This document shows positions 8,092-15,277 of a DNA stretch of 16,612 nucleotides, in pieces. The translations under genes were made by a program, and so were the position numbers. Under the pieces are notes generated by a model, which did not search any database, had not been told where the DNA came from, and saw only the letters and a program-made list of their open reading frames with translations. This stretch comes from Streptomyces roseochromogenus subsp. oscitans DS 12.976 (GTDB lineage Bacteria; Actinomycetota; Actinomycetes; Streptomycetales; Streptomycetaceae). How positions within the stretch are numbered: the stretch's first letter is position 1; every line of letters begins with the position of its first letter. The DNA is taken from the NCBI RefSeq assembly GCF_000497445.1, contig NZ_CM002285.1, positions 4,133,544 to 4,150,155 of the forward strand, read 5' to 3'.

Positions 8092-8700
8092 TCAGCCCGC
8101 CGACGGCGAAGACGGCGACGCGTCCGACGACGCGACCTTCTTGCAGCTGGCCTGCTGGGCGATGGCGTTCTTGACCTCGCCCTGCTGGAGTTTCTCCAGC
8201 GCGTCGGTGCCGCTCTTGTGCTGCTTCTCCAGGTCCGTCATCTGCGTGGCGATGTCGTGCAGCCCGGAGGCGAACTTCGCCTGGTCCTTGGTGTTCAGCG
8301 CGTCGACCTGCTTCTTCAGCCCGGCGTACGAGACGGAGAGGCCGTCGAAGCTCTTCACCACGGCCTGCAGCCGCGTGTCGCCGTCGGCGACGCCGGGCGG
8401 CGCGCCCGCCTTGCTCACAGCGCCGGCGATCGCCTTGTAGCCGTCGGACATGTCCTGGAAGGCCTGGGAGTCCGTCTTCTGGAGCGTCTCGGGCTCGGCG
8501 GTGTCGGCGGCCGTCGTGCTGATCGCCGCGTTCGCCGACTTGATCTTCGCGTCCTGCGCGGGCACCGCGTCACAGACCGACTTGGCCCAGGCGACCAGCT
8601 TGGGGTCGGGCCCCTTGTCACCGCCGCTGCTGGTACATCCCGTCAGCGCCACCACCAGTACCGCACCGCTGGACAGTGCGGCCGCGAGCTTCTTGTTCAC
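8092..8700 (-). CDS. small secreted lipoprotein of unknown function
   Basis: A 202-residue protein. The signal peptide (VNKKLAAALSSGAVLVVALTGC) has a clear lipobox LTGC, predicting lipidation at Cys22 after signal peptidase II cleavage and anchoring to the outer face of the membrane. The mature part is Ala/Lys/Gln/Asp-rich and probably helical. It has just two further cysteines, Cys43 and Cys186, suited to a disulfide tying the ends together. The tail is Ser/Pro-rich. GTG at 8700 is chosen as the start because GGAAGGGA lies about 9 bases upstream and the signal peptide begins exactly there; the in-frame upstream region is not signal-like. I do not recognise a characterised family. Confidence 0.85.
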   Translation of the reverse strand: MNKKLAAALSSGAVLVVALTGCTSSGGDKGPDPKLVAWAKSVCDAVPAQDAKIKSANAAISTTAADTAEPETLQKTDSQAFQDMSDGYKAIAGAVSKAGAPPGVADGDTRLQAVVKSFDGLSVSYAGLKKQVDALNTKDQAKFASGLHDIATQMTDLEKQHKSGTDALEKLQQGEVKNAIAQQASCKKVASSDASPSSPSAG

Positions 8701-8734
8701 CGGATTGGTCCCTTCCATGGCTCTCGGCCCACGG

Positions 8735-8740
8735 ACCCTA
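8735..8740 (-). promoter_or_regulatory. candidate -10 box for the lipoprotein gene
   Basis: TAGGGT on the minus strand fits the Streptomyces TAGNNT -10 pattern and lies 34 bases before the GTG start, leaving room for the GGAAGGGA ribosome site. No good -35 hexamer is seen at 17-18 bp. Further upstream, at 8807-8824, is a small inverted repeat (GTGAG/CTCAC, 8-base loop) of unknown meaning. Confidence 0.35.
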
Positions 8741-8905
8741 CACGGCGGACGCACACCCTCCGCACCCCGAACGCCCCCTAAGGCACTCTTTGTGATCCTT
8801 TGCACCGTGAGAGAGAAGGCTCACCACGTGGGCGAGCCCACAGACACCCCCACAGACACCCCGCAGCACACCCACAGCGCCCCGACAGCCGCGCCCACGC
8901 ACGTG

Positions 8906-8949
8906 AACGGGCGGGCGGCACGTCAGCACGCGCCGCCCGCCCGCCCGTT
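8906..8949 (-). terminator. GC-rich hairpin terminator of hppA
   Basis: An inverted repeat of 12-13 bp: CGGGCGGGCGGC at 8908-8919 pairs with 8932-8943, and by slippage AACGGGCGGGCGG at 8906-8918 pairs with 8937-8949. It lies about 35 bases past the hppA stop and ahead of the lipoprotein promoter. It has no U-tract, as is usual in Streptomyces. Confidence 0.8.
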
Positions 8950-8983
8950 GGCCAGGGCTTCTCCTAGGGGCCCAGAAGTACGC

Positions 8984-11386
8984 CTACGAAACCACCGCCG
9001 TGTTCGGTGAGTTGGCGACCCGCTCGGTGCTCTCGTCGTCGCCGACGGCGATTCCGCGCCGCTTGGAGACGTACACGGCGACGACGATCACCACGAGCGC
9101 GAGGAGCGCGATCAGGATCCGCACGCCCAGGTTCTTTTCGCTGCCGTAGGAGAACTTGATCACCGCGGGCGCGATGAGCAGCGAGACCAGGTTCATGACC
9201 TTCAGCAGCGGGTTGATCGCCGGTCCAGCGGTGTCCTTGAAGGGGTCACCGACCGTGTCGCCGATCACCGTGGCCGCGTGGGCCTCGCTGCCCTTGCCGC
9301 CGTGGTGGCCGTCCTCCACCAGCTTCTTGGCGTTGTCCCAGGCACCACCGGAGTTGGCGAGGAACACCGCCATCAGCGTGCCCGCGCCGATCGCGCCGGC
9401 GAGGTAGGAGCCGAGCGAGCCGACGCCGAGCGTGAACCCGACGAAGATGGGCGCCATCACGGCGAGCAGACCCGGTGTGGCCAGCTCTCTGAGGGCGTCC
9501 CTGGTGCAGATGTCGACGACCTTGCCGTACTCGGGCTTCTCGCTGTAGTCCATGATCCCGGGCCTCTCCCGGAACTGCCGCCGTACCTCGAACACCACCG
9601 AACCGGCCGAGCGCGACACGGCGTTGATGGCGAGTCCGGAGAAGAGGAAGACGACCGCGGCGCCGGCGATGAGGCCGACGAGGTTGTTGGGCTGGGAGAT
9701 GTCCAGGGACAGGCTCAGCGGCGCACCGGGGCCGGTGAGTTTCTCCCCGACGCCCTGCACGTTGGTGGTGATCGCGTCACGGTACGACCCGAACAGCGCC
9801 GACGCGGCGAGCACGGCGGTGGCGATGGCGATGCCCTTGGTGATGGCCTTGGTGGTGTTGCCGACCGCGTCCAGGTTGGTGAGCACCCGGGCGCCCGCGC
9901 CCTCCACGTCGCCGGACATCTCGGCGATGCCCTGGGCGTTGTCGGAGACCGGCCCGAAGGTGTCCATGGCGACGATCACGCCGACCGTGGTGAGCAGTCC
10001 GGTGCCGGCCAGCGCGACCGCGAACAGCGCGAGCATGATCGACGTACCGCCGAGGAGGAACGCGCCGTACACGCCGAGGCCGATGAGCAGCGCGGTGTAG
10101 ACGGCCGACTCCAGGCCCACCGAGATGCCGGACAGCACGACCGTGGCCGGGCCCGTGAGGGAGGTTTTCCCGATGTCCCTGACCGGGCGGCGGTTGGTCT
10201 CGGTGAAGTAGCCGGTCAGCTGCTGGATGACGGCAGCGAGCAGGATGCCGATCGCCACCGCGACCACGGCGAGGATCCGCGGGTCGCCGGCCTTTGCCTT
10301 GATCGCCGCGTCGGTGACCCCGTTGAGGTCGGAGTACTTCGACGGCAGATAGACGACGACGGCGATCGCGACCAGCACGAGGGAGATCACCGCGGAGATG
10401 AAGAAGCCGCGGTTGATCGCGGTCATGCCGCTGCGGTCGGCGCGGCGCGGGGCGACCGCGAAGATGCCGATCATCGCGGTGATGACGCCGATGGCGGGCA
10501 CGAGCAGCGGGAACGCCAGCCCGGAGTCGCCGAAGGCGGCCTTGCCGAGGATCAGCGCGGCCACCAGGGTCACGGCGTACGACTCGAAGAGGTCGGCCGC
10601 CATGCCCGCGCAGTCGCCGACGTTGTCGCCCACGTTGTCGGCGATGGTCGCGGCATTGCGCGGATCGTCCTCCGGAATGCCCTGTTCGACCTTGCCGACC
10701 AGGTCGGCGCCGACGTCGGCGGCCTTGGTGAAGATGCCGCCGCCCACACGCATGAACATGGCGATCAGGGCGGCGCCGAGGCCGAAGCCCTCCAGCACCT
10801 TCGGAGCGTCGGCCGCGTACACCAGCACCACGCAGGAGGCGCCCAGCAGGCCGAGCCCCACTGTGAACATGCCGACGACGCCGCCCGTGCGAAATGCGAT
10901 CTTCATCGCGGTGTGCGAGACGGTGGTGAGATCCTTTTCGGGTTCGCCTGGTGCCGGTGTGGCCTCCCGGGCCGCCGCGGCGACCCGCACATTGCTGCGC
11001 ACGGCGAGCCACATGCCGATATAGCCGGTGGCCGCCGAGAACGCCGCACCGATCAGGAAGAACACCGATCGTCCGGCACGCTGATTCCAGTCGTCCGCGG
11101 GCAGCAGCATGAGCAGGAAGAAGACGACGACAGCGAATACGCCGAGCGTGCGCAACTGCCGGGCGAGATACGCCTTCGCTCCTTCCTGGACCGCCTCGGC
11201 GATCTGTTTCATGCTGTCGGTGCCCTCGCCCGCGGCCAGCACCTGGCGCACCAGGATCCCCGCGACCACCAGTGCGGCCAGGGCGACCGCCGCGATGATG
11301 GCCACCATGATCCGGTTGTCGTGGGTCAGGACTGCCGCTGCAAGGGATGTGGGGTGATCCGACTGAGGGATGGAAAGCCCCGCCAT
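8984..11386 (-). CDS. hppA: membrane-bound proton-translocating pyrophosphatase (K+-independent type)
   Basis: An 800-residue, highly hydrophobic protein with about 15-17 membrane segments that couples pyrophosphate hydrolysis to ion pumping across the membrane. The substrate motif DVGADLVGKVEQGIPEDDPRN is at 224-244, followed by the acidic NVGDNVGDCAGMAADLFESY. The second acidic cluster GDTVGDPFKDTAGPAINPL is near the C-terminus. The GNTTKA motif carries Lys513 where K+-dependent enzymes have Ala, so K+ independence and H+ pumping are expected. ATG at 11386 has a near-perfect AAGGAGGA site five bases upstream. It is a monocistronic unit, with its own promoter just upstream and a hairpin after the TAG stop. 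It would recycle pyrophosphate made during biosynthesis. Identification is very secure. Confidence 0.97.
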   Translation of the reverse strand: MAGLSIPQSDHPTSLAAAVLTHDNRIMVAIIAAVALAALVVAGILVRQVLAAGEGTDSMKQIAEAVQEGAKAYLARQLRTLGVFAVVVFFLLMLLPADDWNQRAGRSVFFLIGAAFSAATGYIGMWLAVRSNVRVAAAAREATPAPGEPEKDLTTVSHTAMKIAFRTGGVVGMFTVGLGLLGASCVVLVYAADAPKVLEGFGLGAALIAMFMRVGGGIFTKAADVGADLVGKVEQGIPEDDPRNAATIADNVGDNVGDCAGMAADLFESYAVTLVAALILGKAAFGDSGLAFPLLVPAIGVITAMIGIFAVAPRRADRSGMTAINRGFFISAVISLVLVAIAVVVYLPSKYSDLNGVTDAAIKAKAGDPRILAVVAVAIGILLAAVIQQLTGYFTETNRRPVRDIGKTSLTGPATVVLSGISVGLESAVYTALLIGLGVYGAFLLGGTSIMLALFAVALAGTGLLTTVGVIVAMDTFGPVSDNAQGIAEMSGDVEGAGARVLTNLDAVGNTTKAITKGIAIATAVLAASALFGSYRDAITTNVQGVGEKLTGPGAPLSLSLDISQPNNLVGLIAGAAVVFLFSGLAINAVSRSAGSVVFEVRRQFRERPGIMDYSEKPEYGKVVDICTRDALRELATPGLLAVMAPIFVGFTLGVGSLGSYLAGAIGAGTLMAVFLANSGGAWDNAKKLVEDGHHGGKGSEAHAATVIGDTVGDPFKDTAGPAINPLLKVMNLVSLLIAPAVIKFSYGSEKNLGVRILIALLALVVIVVAVYVSKRRGIAVGDDESTERVANSPNTAVVS

Positions 11387-11426
11387 TCGTCCTCCTTGAC
11401 GCTTGGTGAGCTCAAGATGTGGACGG

Positions 11427-11453
11427 ATTCTAGGTACCCCGGAGTGATCTCAA
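11427..11453 (-). promoter_or_regulatory. hppA promoter (housekeeping type)
   Basis: On the minus strand TAGAAT (11432-11427) is an excellent Streptomyces -10 box. A TTGAGA -35 candidate lies at 11453-11448 with a 15-bp spacer; the shifted hexamer TGTTGA would give 17 bp. Transcription would start near 11420, giving a leader of about 34 bases that contains the AAGGAGGA ribosome site. Confidence 0.65.
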
Positions 11454-11563
11454 CAGAGCGCGGTAAACGGAATTAGCCTCAACGGGCTCATCAGCAAATG
11501 ATCGCGATCCCGCCATCCAACCCGAACGAGGTAATGCCCTCGAACCATTGACGAGCCAGAGGC

Positions 11564-11627
11564 CGCTTGATTGGCGCTTGATCAAATGCAGCGAGGGTTT
11601 GATCGTGAATTCATTCACGAATTCGTG
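11564..11627. promoter_or_regulatory. AT-rich cluster of palindromes and direct repeats upstream of hppA
   Basis: Within 64 bp there are four elements. Two direct CGCTTGAT copies (11564-11571 and 11575-11582) are 11 bp apart, one helical turn. An inverted pair GATCAAA/TTTGATC lies at 11580-11586 and 11598-11604. CGTGAATTCATTCACG (11604-11619) is an inverted repeat. CACGAATTCGTG (11616-11627) is a perfect 12-bp palindrome. The base composition is unlike the surrounding DNA. It sits between the bldG-locus terminator and the hppA promoter, so it looks like an operator or protein-binding region; the binding protein is unknown. Confidence 0.5.
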
Positions 11628-11645
11628 GGCGTGTCGGAAAACGAT

Positions 11646-11670
11646 GAGGGCCCTGCTCGGCAGGGCCCTC
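11646..11670 (-). terminator. rho-independent terminator of the bldG/anti-sigma operon
   Basis: A perfect 10-bp stem (GAGGGCCCTG at 11646-11655, complement at 11661-11670) has a 5-base loop and begins 20 bases past the anti-sigma stop. On the transcribed strand it is followed by ATCGTTTTCC, a short U-run. This is one of the clearest terminators in the window. Confidence 0.88.
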
Positions 11671-11690
11671 GAACGGTGGAACGGCGGCGC

Positions 11691-12122
11691 TCAGAGCAGC
11701 GCCGCGGCCGGCGGTGTGGTCGGCCAGGTCATGCGGATCCGGCCGCCGTCCTGTCCGGTGGTGACCTCGACGTCGTCGACGAGGCCGCTGATGACCGCGA
11801 GGCCCATCTCGTCCTCCTCGATCTCCGCGTCGCCGTCCTGCCCGGCGCCGGGCGCGCCTGTCGGGACGGCGTGCGGCGCCTCGTCGCCGACCTCGATGGA
11901 GAACTGTTTCTCCTCTTCGATCAGCGCCACCTTCACAGGCGCGCTGATGCCGCTGCTCTGGTGAAGTCCGACGGCGCGGGAGCAGGCCTCGCCGACGGCG
12001 AGCCGGACCTCGTCGAGGACGGCCTCGTCAACTCCTGCCCTGCGTGCCACCGCGGCCGCCACCAACCGGGCGGTCCGGACGTGCTCGGGCAGCGCGCTGA
12101 AGCGGAGTTCGACGGTGGCCAT
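11691..12122 (-). CDS. anti-sigma factor of the RsbW/SpoIIAB (GHKL) type, partner of BldG
   Basis: A 143-residue protein that lies directly downstream of bldG, 158 bp away in the same direction. Its fold order fits HATPase_c anti-sigma factors: an N-terminal strand-helix, the N-box helix LDEVRLAVGEACSRAV at about 36-51, a beta strand IEVGD, an acidic loop (about 86-105) and the MGLAVISGLVDDVEV helix. In the S. coelicolor homologue, BldG and this protein are known to interact and act antagonistically on development. Two motifs depart from active kinases: the Mg2+-ligand Asn of the N-box is Arg49 (EACSRA instead of EAxxNA), and the D-x-G-x-G box reads DEAP. Kinase activity is therefore doubtful. 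ATG at 12122 follows GAGGGGG at 4 bases. Its target sigma factor cannot be read from the sequence. Confidence 0.9.
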   Translation of the reverse strand: MATVELRFSALPEHVRTARLVAAAVARRAGVDEAVLDEVRLAVGEACSRAVGLHQSSGISAPVKVALIEEEKQFSIEVGDEAPHAVPTGAPGAGQDGDAEIEEDEMGLAVISGLVDDVEVTTGQDGGRIRMTWPTTPPAAALL

Positions 12123-12240
12123 GCATCCCCCTCGCGACTACGGGCGTGCGGTCGGGGGCGGGGCCGCCGAAAGCCCGCACCCCCTGCTGTGGTTCTGTGC
12201 CCGGGCCCCTTCGTCGGCCCGGACGGAACCGCCCGGCGTA

Positions 12241-12260
12241 CGGGCTCCGGCAGGAGCCCG
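12241..12260 (-). terminator. intercistronic hairpin between bldG and the anti-sigma gene (partial terminator)
   Basis: A perfect 8-bp stem with 4-base loop (CGGGCTCC-ggca-GGAGCCCG) starts 20 bases past the bldG stop. In S. coelicolor, bldG is known to give both a monocistronic transcript and a longer one including the downstream gene. This hairpin is a natural candidate for the partial terminator or mRNA 3'-end stabiliser that sets that ratio. Confidence 0.6.
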
Positions 12261-12280
12261 ACGCCGGTGACGGGTCCAGG

Positions 12281-12622
12281 TCAGTCGGTGGCCGCCACCG
12301 CTTCCTCGACCGAGGTGTGGATCGGGAACACCTTGGTGAGGCCGGTGATACGGAAGATCTTGAGAATGCGCTCCTGGTTGCAGACCAGGCGCAGCGAGCC
12401 CTCATGGGCACGCACTCGCTTCAAGCCGCCGACCAGCACGCCGAGCCCGGTGGAGTCGAGGAAGTCCACGCCCTCCATGTCGACGACGAGGTGGAAATTC
12501 CCGTCGTTCACCAGCTCGACCAGCTGCTCGCGCAGCTTGGGCGCGGTATACACGTCGATTTCACCACCGACTCGGACGACCGTACGATCGCCGACGGTCT
12601 CGGTCGACAAGGACAGGTCCAC
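12281..12622 (-). CDS. bldG: BldG, anti-sigma factor antagonist (STAS domain)
   Basis: A 113-residue single STAS-domain protein of the SpoIIAA/RsbV family, the exact length of known BldG. The phosphorylation site is Ser57 in [13 protein letters not shown]. The N-terminal strand segment [15 protein letters not shown] is typical of the family. In Streptomyces, BldG is needed for aerial mycelium and antibiotic formation: unphosphorylated BldG binds anti-sigma factors and frees their sigma factors. GTG at 12622 is preceded by GGAGG with 4-5 base spacing. It heads a two-gene locus with the anti-sigma gene and is divergent from the helicase gene across a 162-bp gap. Identification is near certain. 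Confidence 0.97.
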   Translation of the reverse strand: MDLSLSTETVGDRTVVRVGGEIDVYTAPKLREQLVELVNDGNFHLVVDMEGVDFLDSTGLGVLVGGLKRVRAHEGSLRLVCNQERILKIFRITGLTKVFPIHTSVEEAVAATD

Positions 12623-12784
12623 GGATCCTCCAGCACCTTGCTATCGAGCGGTCGCCCCTCGGGCACCTCGGCTTGCGGCCCCCGGGACGCTTCGCCAGCC
12701 GCGATGGCATTCAATCACTTACCGGCAGGCGTGCACGACGCCTTGGCTCCATTGTCCGTCACGCCAGTGACACACTCGGTGCCG
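12623..12784. promoter_or_regulatory. divergent intergenic region bldG / helicase
   Basis: This 162-bp region must hold the bldG promoter(s) and probably the helicase promoter. No strong consensus -10/-35 pair is visible on either strand. Visible elements are an AT-richer patch (about 12706-12724), an inverted repeat GGCGT-gcacg-ACGCC at 12728-12742, and an inverted repeat GTCAC-gcca-GTGAC at 12758-12771. The last two could be operators; this is only inference. Confidence 0.4.
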
Positions 12785-15277
12785 ATGGCCAAGAATCACC
12801 GATCCGATCGATCCCCGGCGGACCCGGCGCCACGCCCGTCTCCGGGCGCGGTCCTGGACCGGCTCGCCTCCGGGCCGAGCCGGTCTGCGCGCATCACTCA
12901 TACGGAGCACTTGCCCCCGCGCGTGGGCCGCCATGCCGTCTGGCCTCATCGGATTCGGTCCGAGGTGATCGCCGCCGTCCAGGCGTGCGGCATCGAACAC
13001 CCCTGGGCGCACCAGACGCTGGCCGCCGAGCACGCCCTGGACGGTGACTCGGTGATCGTCGCCACCGGCACCGCCTCCGGCAAGTCCCTCGCGTATCTGG
13101 TGCCCGTCCTGTCCACCCTCCTGGACGGCTCCGAGGCGCCCACTCCATGGACACAGCAGCGCGAAGCGCCTCCACGGGGTGGTGGCGGGCGACAGGTGGG
13201 CGGCCGTGGGGCCACAGCCCTGTATCTGGCGCCCACCAAGGCGCTCGCGGCGGATCAGTGCCGGTCCGTGAAGGAACTTTCACAATCTCTGGGCAATGCC
13301 GTACGCCCCGCGGTGTACGACGGGGACACTCCGTTCGAGGAACGGGAGTGGATCCGCCAGTACGCCAACTACGTCCTCACCAACCCCGACATGCTGCACC
13401 GCGGGATACTCCCCTCCCACCCGCGCTGGTCCTCCTTCCTGAAGTCGCTCAAGTACGTCGTCATCGACGAGTGCCACACCTACCGCGGCGTCTTCGGCTC
13501 GCACGTCGCCCAGGTACTGCGCCGGCTGCGCCGCCTGTGCGCCCGCTACGGCTCCTCGCCCGTCTTCCTGCTCGCCTCCGCGACCGCCGCCGAGCCCGCC
13601 GTGGCCGCGCGGCGGCTGACCGGCCTGCCGGTGGTCGAGGTCGCCGACGACGCCTCCCCGCGCGGGGAACTCGTCTTCGCCCTCTGGGAGCCCCCGCTCA
13701 CCGAACTGCACGGCGAGAGGGGCGCCCCCGTGCGGCGCACCGCCACCGCCGAGACCGCCGATCTGCTGACCGACCTGACCGTGCAGGGCGTGCGCTCGGT
13801 CGCCTTCGTACGGTCCCGGCGTGGCGCCGAGCTGATCTCGGTGATCGCCCAGGAGCGGCTCGCCGAGGTCGACCGCTCCCTGGTCCGGCGGGTCGCGGCC
13901 TACCGCGGCGGCTACCTCCCCGAGGAGCGCCGGGCCCTGGAACGCGCCCTGCACTCCGGCGAACTCCTCGGCCTTGCCGCCACGACGGCCCTGGAGCTGG
14001 GCGTGGACGTCTCCGGCCTGGACGCCGTGGTGATCGCCGGCTACCCGGGCACGCGCGCGTCCCTGTGGCAGCAGGCGGGCCGCGCCGGCCGCTCCGGCCA
14101 GGGCGCCCTGGCGATCCTGGTCGCCCGTGACGACCCACTGGACACCTTCCTCGTCCACCATCCGGAGGCCCTGTTCGACCAACCGGTGGAATCGACGGTC
14201 CTCGACCCCGACAACCCCTACGTCCTCGCCCCGCACCTGTGCGCCGCCGCCGCGGAACTCCCGCTGACCGAGGAGGACCTGGACCTCTTCGGCCCGGCCT
14301 GCGCGGACGTGCTGCCGCAGCTGGAGGCCGCGAAGCTGCTGCGCCGGCGCACGAAGGCCTGGCACTGGACGCGCCGGGAGCGGGCCGCCGACCTGACCGA
14401 CATCCGCGGCGCGGGCGGGCGTCCGGTGCAGGTCGTCGAGACCGGCACGGGCCGCCTGCTCGGCACGGTCGACGCGGGCGCCGCGCACTCGACGGTCCAC
14501 GAGGGCGCGGTCCATCTGCACCAGGGCCGCACCTACCTGGTGCGCTCGCTCGACCTGGAGGACTCCGTCGCCCTCGTCGAGCAGGCCGATCCGCCGTACT
14601 CCACGGTCGCCCGCGACACCACCGCGATCTCCATCCTGGAGACGGACACCGAGATCCCGTGGGGTGCCGGCCGCCTCTGCTACGGCTCGGTCGAGGTCAC
14701 CAACCAGGTGGTCTCCTATCTCCGCAGACGCCTCATCACCGGCGAAGTGCTCGGCGAGACAAAACTCGACCTCCCTCCTCGTACGCTGCGCACCCGGGCG
14801 GTGTGGTGGACGGTCACCGACGACCAACTGGACGAGGCCCGGATCAGCCCGGAGATCCTCGGCGGCTCCCTGCACGCCGCCGAACACGCCTCCATCGGCC
14901 TGCTCCCCCTCTTCGCGACCTGCGACCGCTGGGACATCGGCGGCGTCTCGATCCCGCTGCACCCGGACACCCTGCTGCCGACGGTCTTCGTGTACGACGG
15001 CCACCCCGGCGGCGCGGGCTTCGCCGAGCGTGCCTTCCACACCGCCCGCGCCTGGCTCACCGCCACCCGCGAGGCCATCGCCTCCTGCGAGTGCGAGGCC
15101 GGCTGCCCGTCCTGCATCCAGTCCCCCAAGTGCGGCAACGGCAACGACCCACTGCACAAGAGGGGGGCGGTACGGCTCCTCACGGTGCTGTTGCGGGGAG
15201 CGCCGGGGGAGACGGAGGCCGAGGGAGGCGACGGAAGCTCGGCCGAGCCGGCTCCGGGACCGGTGCCCCGGGCGTGA
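12785..15277 (+). CDS. superfamily 2 DExH helicase with C-terminal DUF1998 Cys cluster (MrfA/YprA-like)
   Basis: An 830-residue ATP-dependent helicase. Motif I is ATGTASGKS (residues 93-101) and motif II is DECH (228-231). Motif III is ASAT, and motifs V/VI are TALELGVDV and QQAGRAGRSGQG. The C-terminal region has a compact Cys cluster CxCxxxCxxC plus a fifth Cys (768, 770, 774, 777, 783), typical of DUF1998 and probably binding zinc. This arrangement matches the YprA/MrfA family; MrfA of Bacillus is a DNA helicase in mitomycin-type damage repair, so a repair role is plausible here. ATG at 12785 (MAKNHRSD) is chosen by similarity to Streptomyces homologues from memory; no clear Shine-Dalgarno precedes it, and in-frame GTGs just upstream are alternatives. 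Residues about 120-139 are an odd-codon insertion (see findings). The 3' end is convergent with the pilus genes. Confidence 0.9.
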   Translation: MAKNHRSDRSPADPAPRPSPGAVLDRLASGPSRSARITHTEHLPPRVGRHAVWPHRIRSEVIAAVQACGIEHPWAHQTLAAEHALDGDSVIVATGTASGKSLAYLVPVLSTLLDGSEAPTPWTQQREAPPRGGGGRQVGGRGATALYLAPTKALAADQCRSVKELSQSLGNAVRPAVYDGDTPFEEREWIRQYANYVLTNPDMLHRGILPSHPRWSSFLKSLKYVVIDECHTYRGVFGSHVAQVLRRLRRLCARYGSSPVFLLASATAAEPAVAARRLTGLPVVEVADDASPRGELVFALWEPPLTELHGERGAPVRRTATAETADLLTDLTVQGVRSVAFVRSRRGAELISVIAQERLAEVDRSLVRRVAAYRGGYLPEERRALERALHSGELLGLAATTALELGVDVSGLDAVVIAGYPGTRASLWQQAGRAGRSGQGALAILVARDDPLDTFLVHHPEALFDQPVESTVLDPDNPYVLAPHLCAAAAELPLTEEDLDLFGPACADVLPQLEAAKLLRRRTKAWHWTRRERAADLTDIRGAGGRPVQVVETGTGRLLGTVDAGAAHSTVHEGAVHLHQGRTYLVRSLDLEDSVALVEQADPPYSTVARDTTAISILETDTEIPWGAGRLCYGSVEVTNQVVSYLRRRLITGEVLGETKLDLPPRTLRTRAVWWTVTDDQLDEARISPEILGGSLHAAEHASIGLLPLFATCDRWDIGGVSIPLHPDTLLPTVFVYDGHPGGAGFAERAFHTARAWLTATREAIASCECEAGCPSCIQSPKCGNGNDPLHKRGAVRLLTVLLRGAPGETEAEGGDGSSAEPAPGPVPRA

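Noticed and set aside
8807..9010. Short plus-strand frame starting GTG AGA GAG AAG
   Set aside because: It crosses the hppA terminator hairpin and the hppA 3' end. The peptide is Pro/Thr/Ala/Arg-rich with no recognisable domain.
9278..11476. 732-codon plus-strand open frame
   Set aside because: It is antisense to hppA and rich in Asp/Gly/His/Arg without any fold signature.
11430..11618. Possible 62-residue small protein upstream of hppA
   Set aside because: The ATG has no Shine-Dalgarno, and the frame covers the palindrome cluster and the hppA -10 box. Regulatory DNA is the simpler reading.
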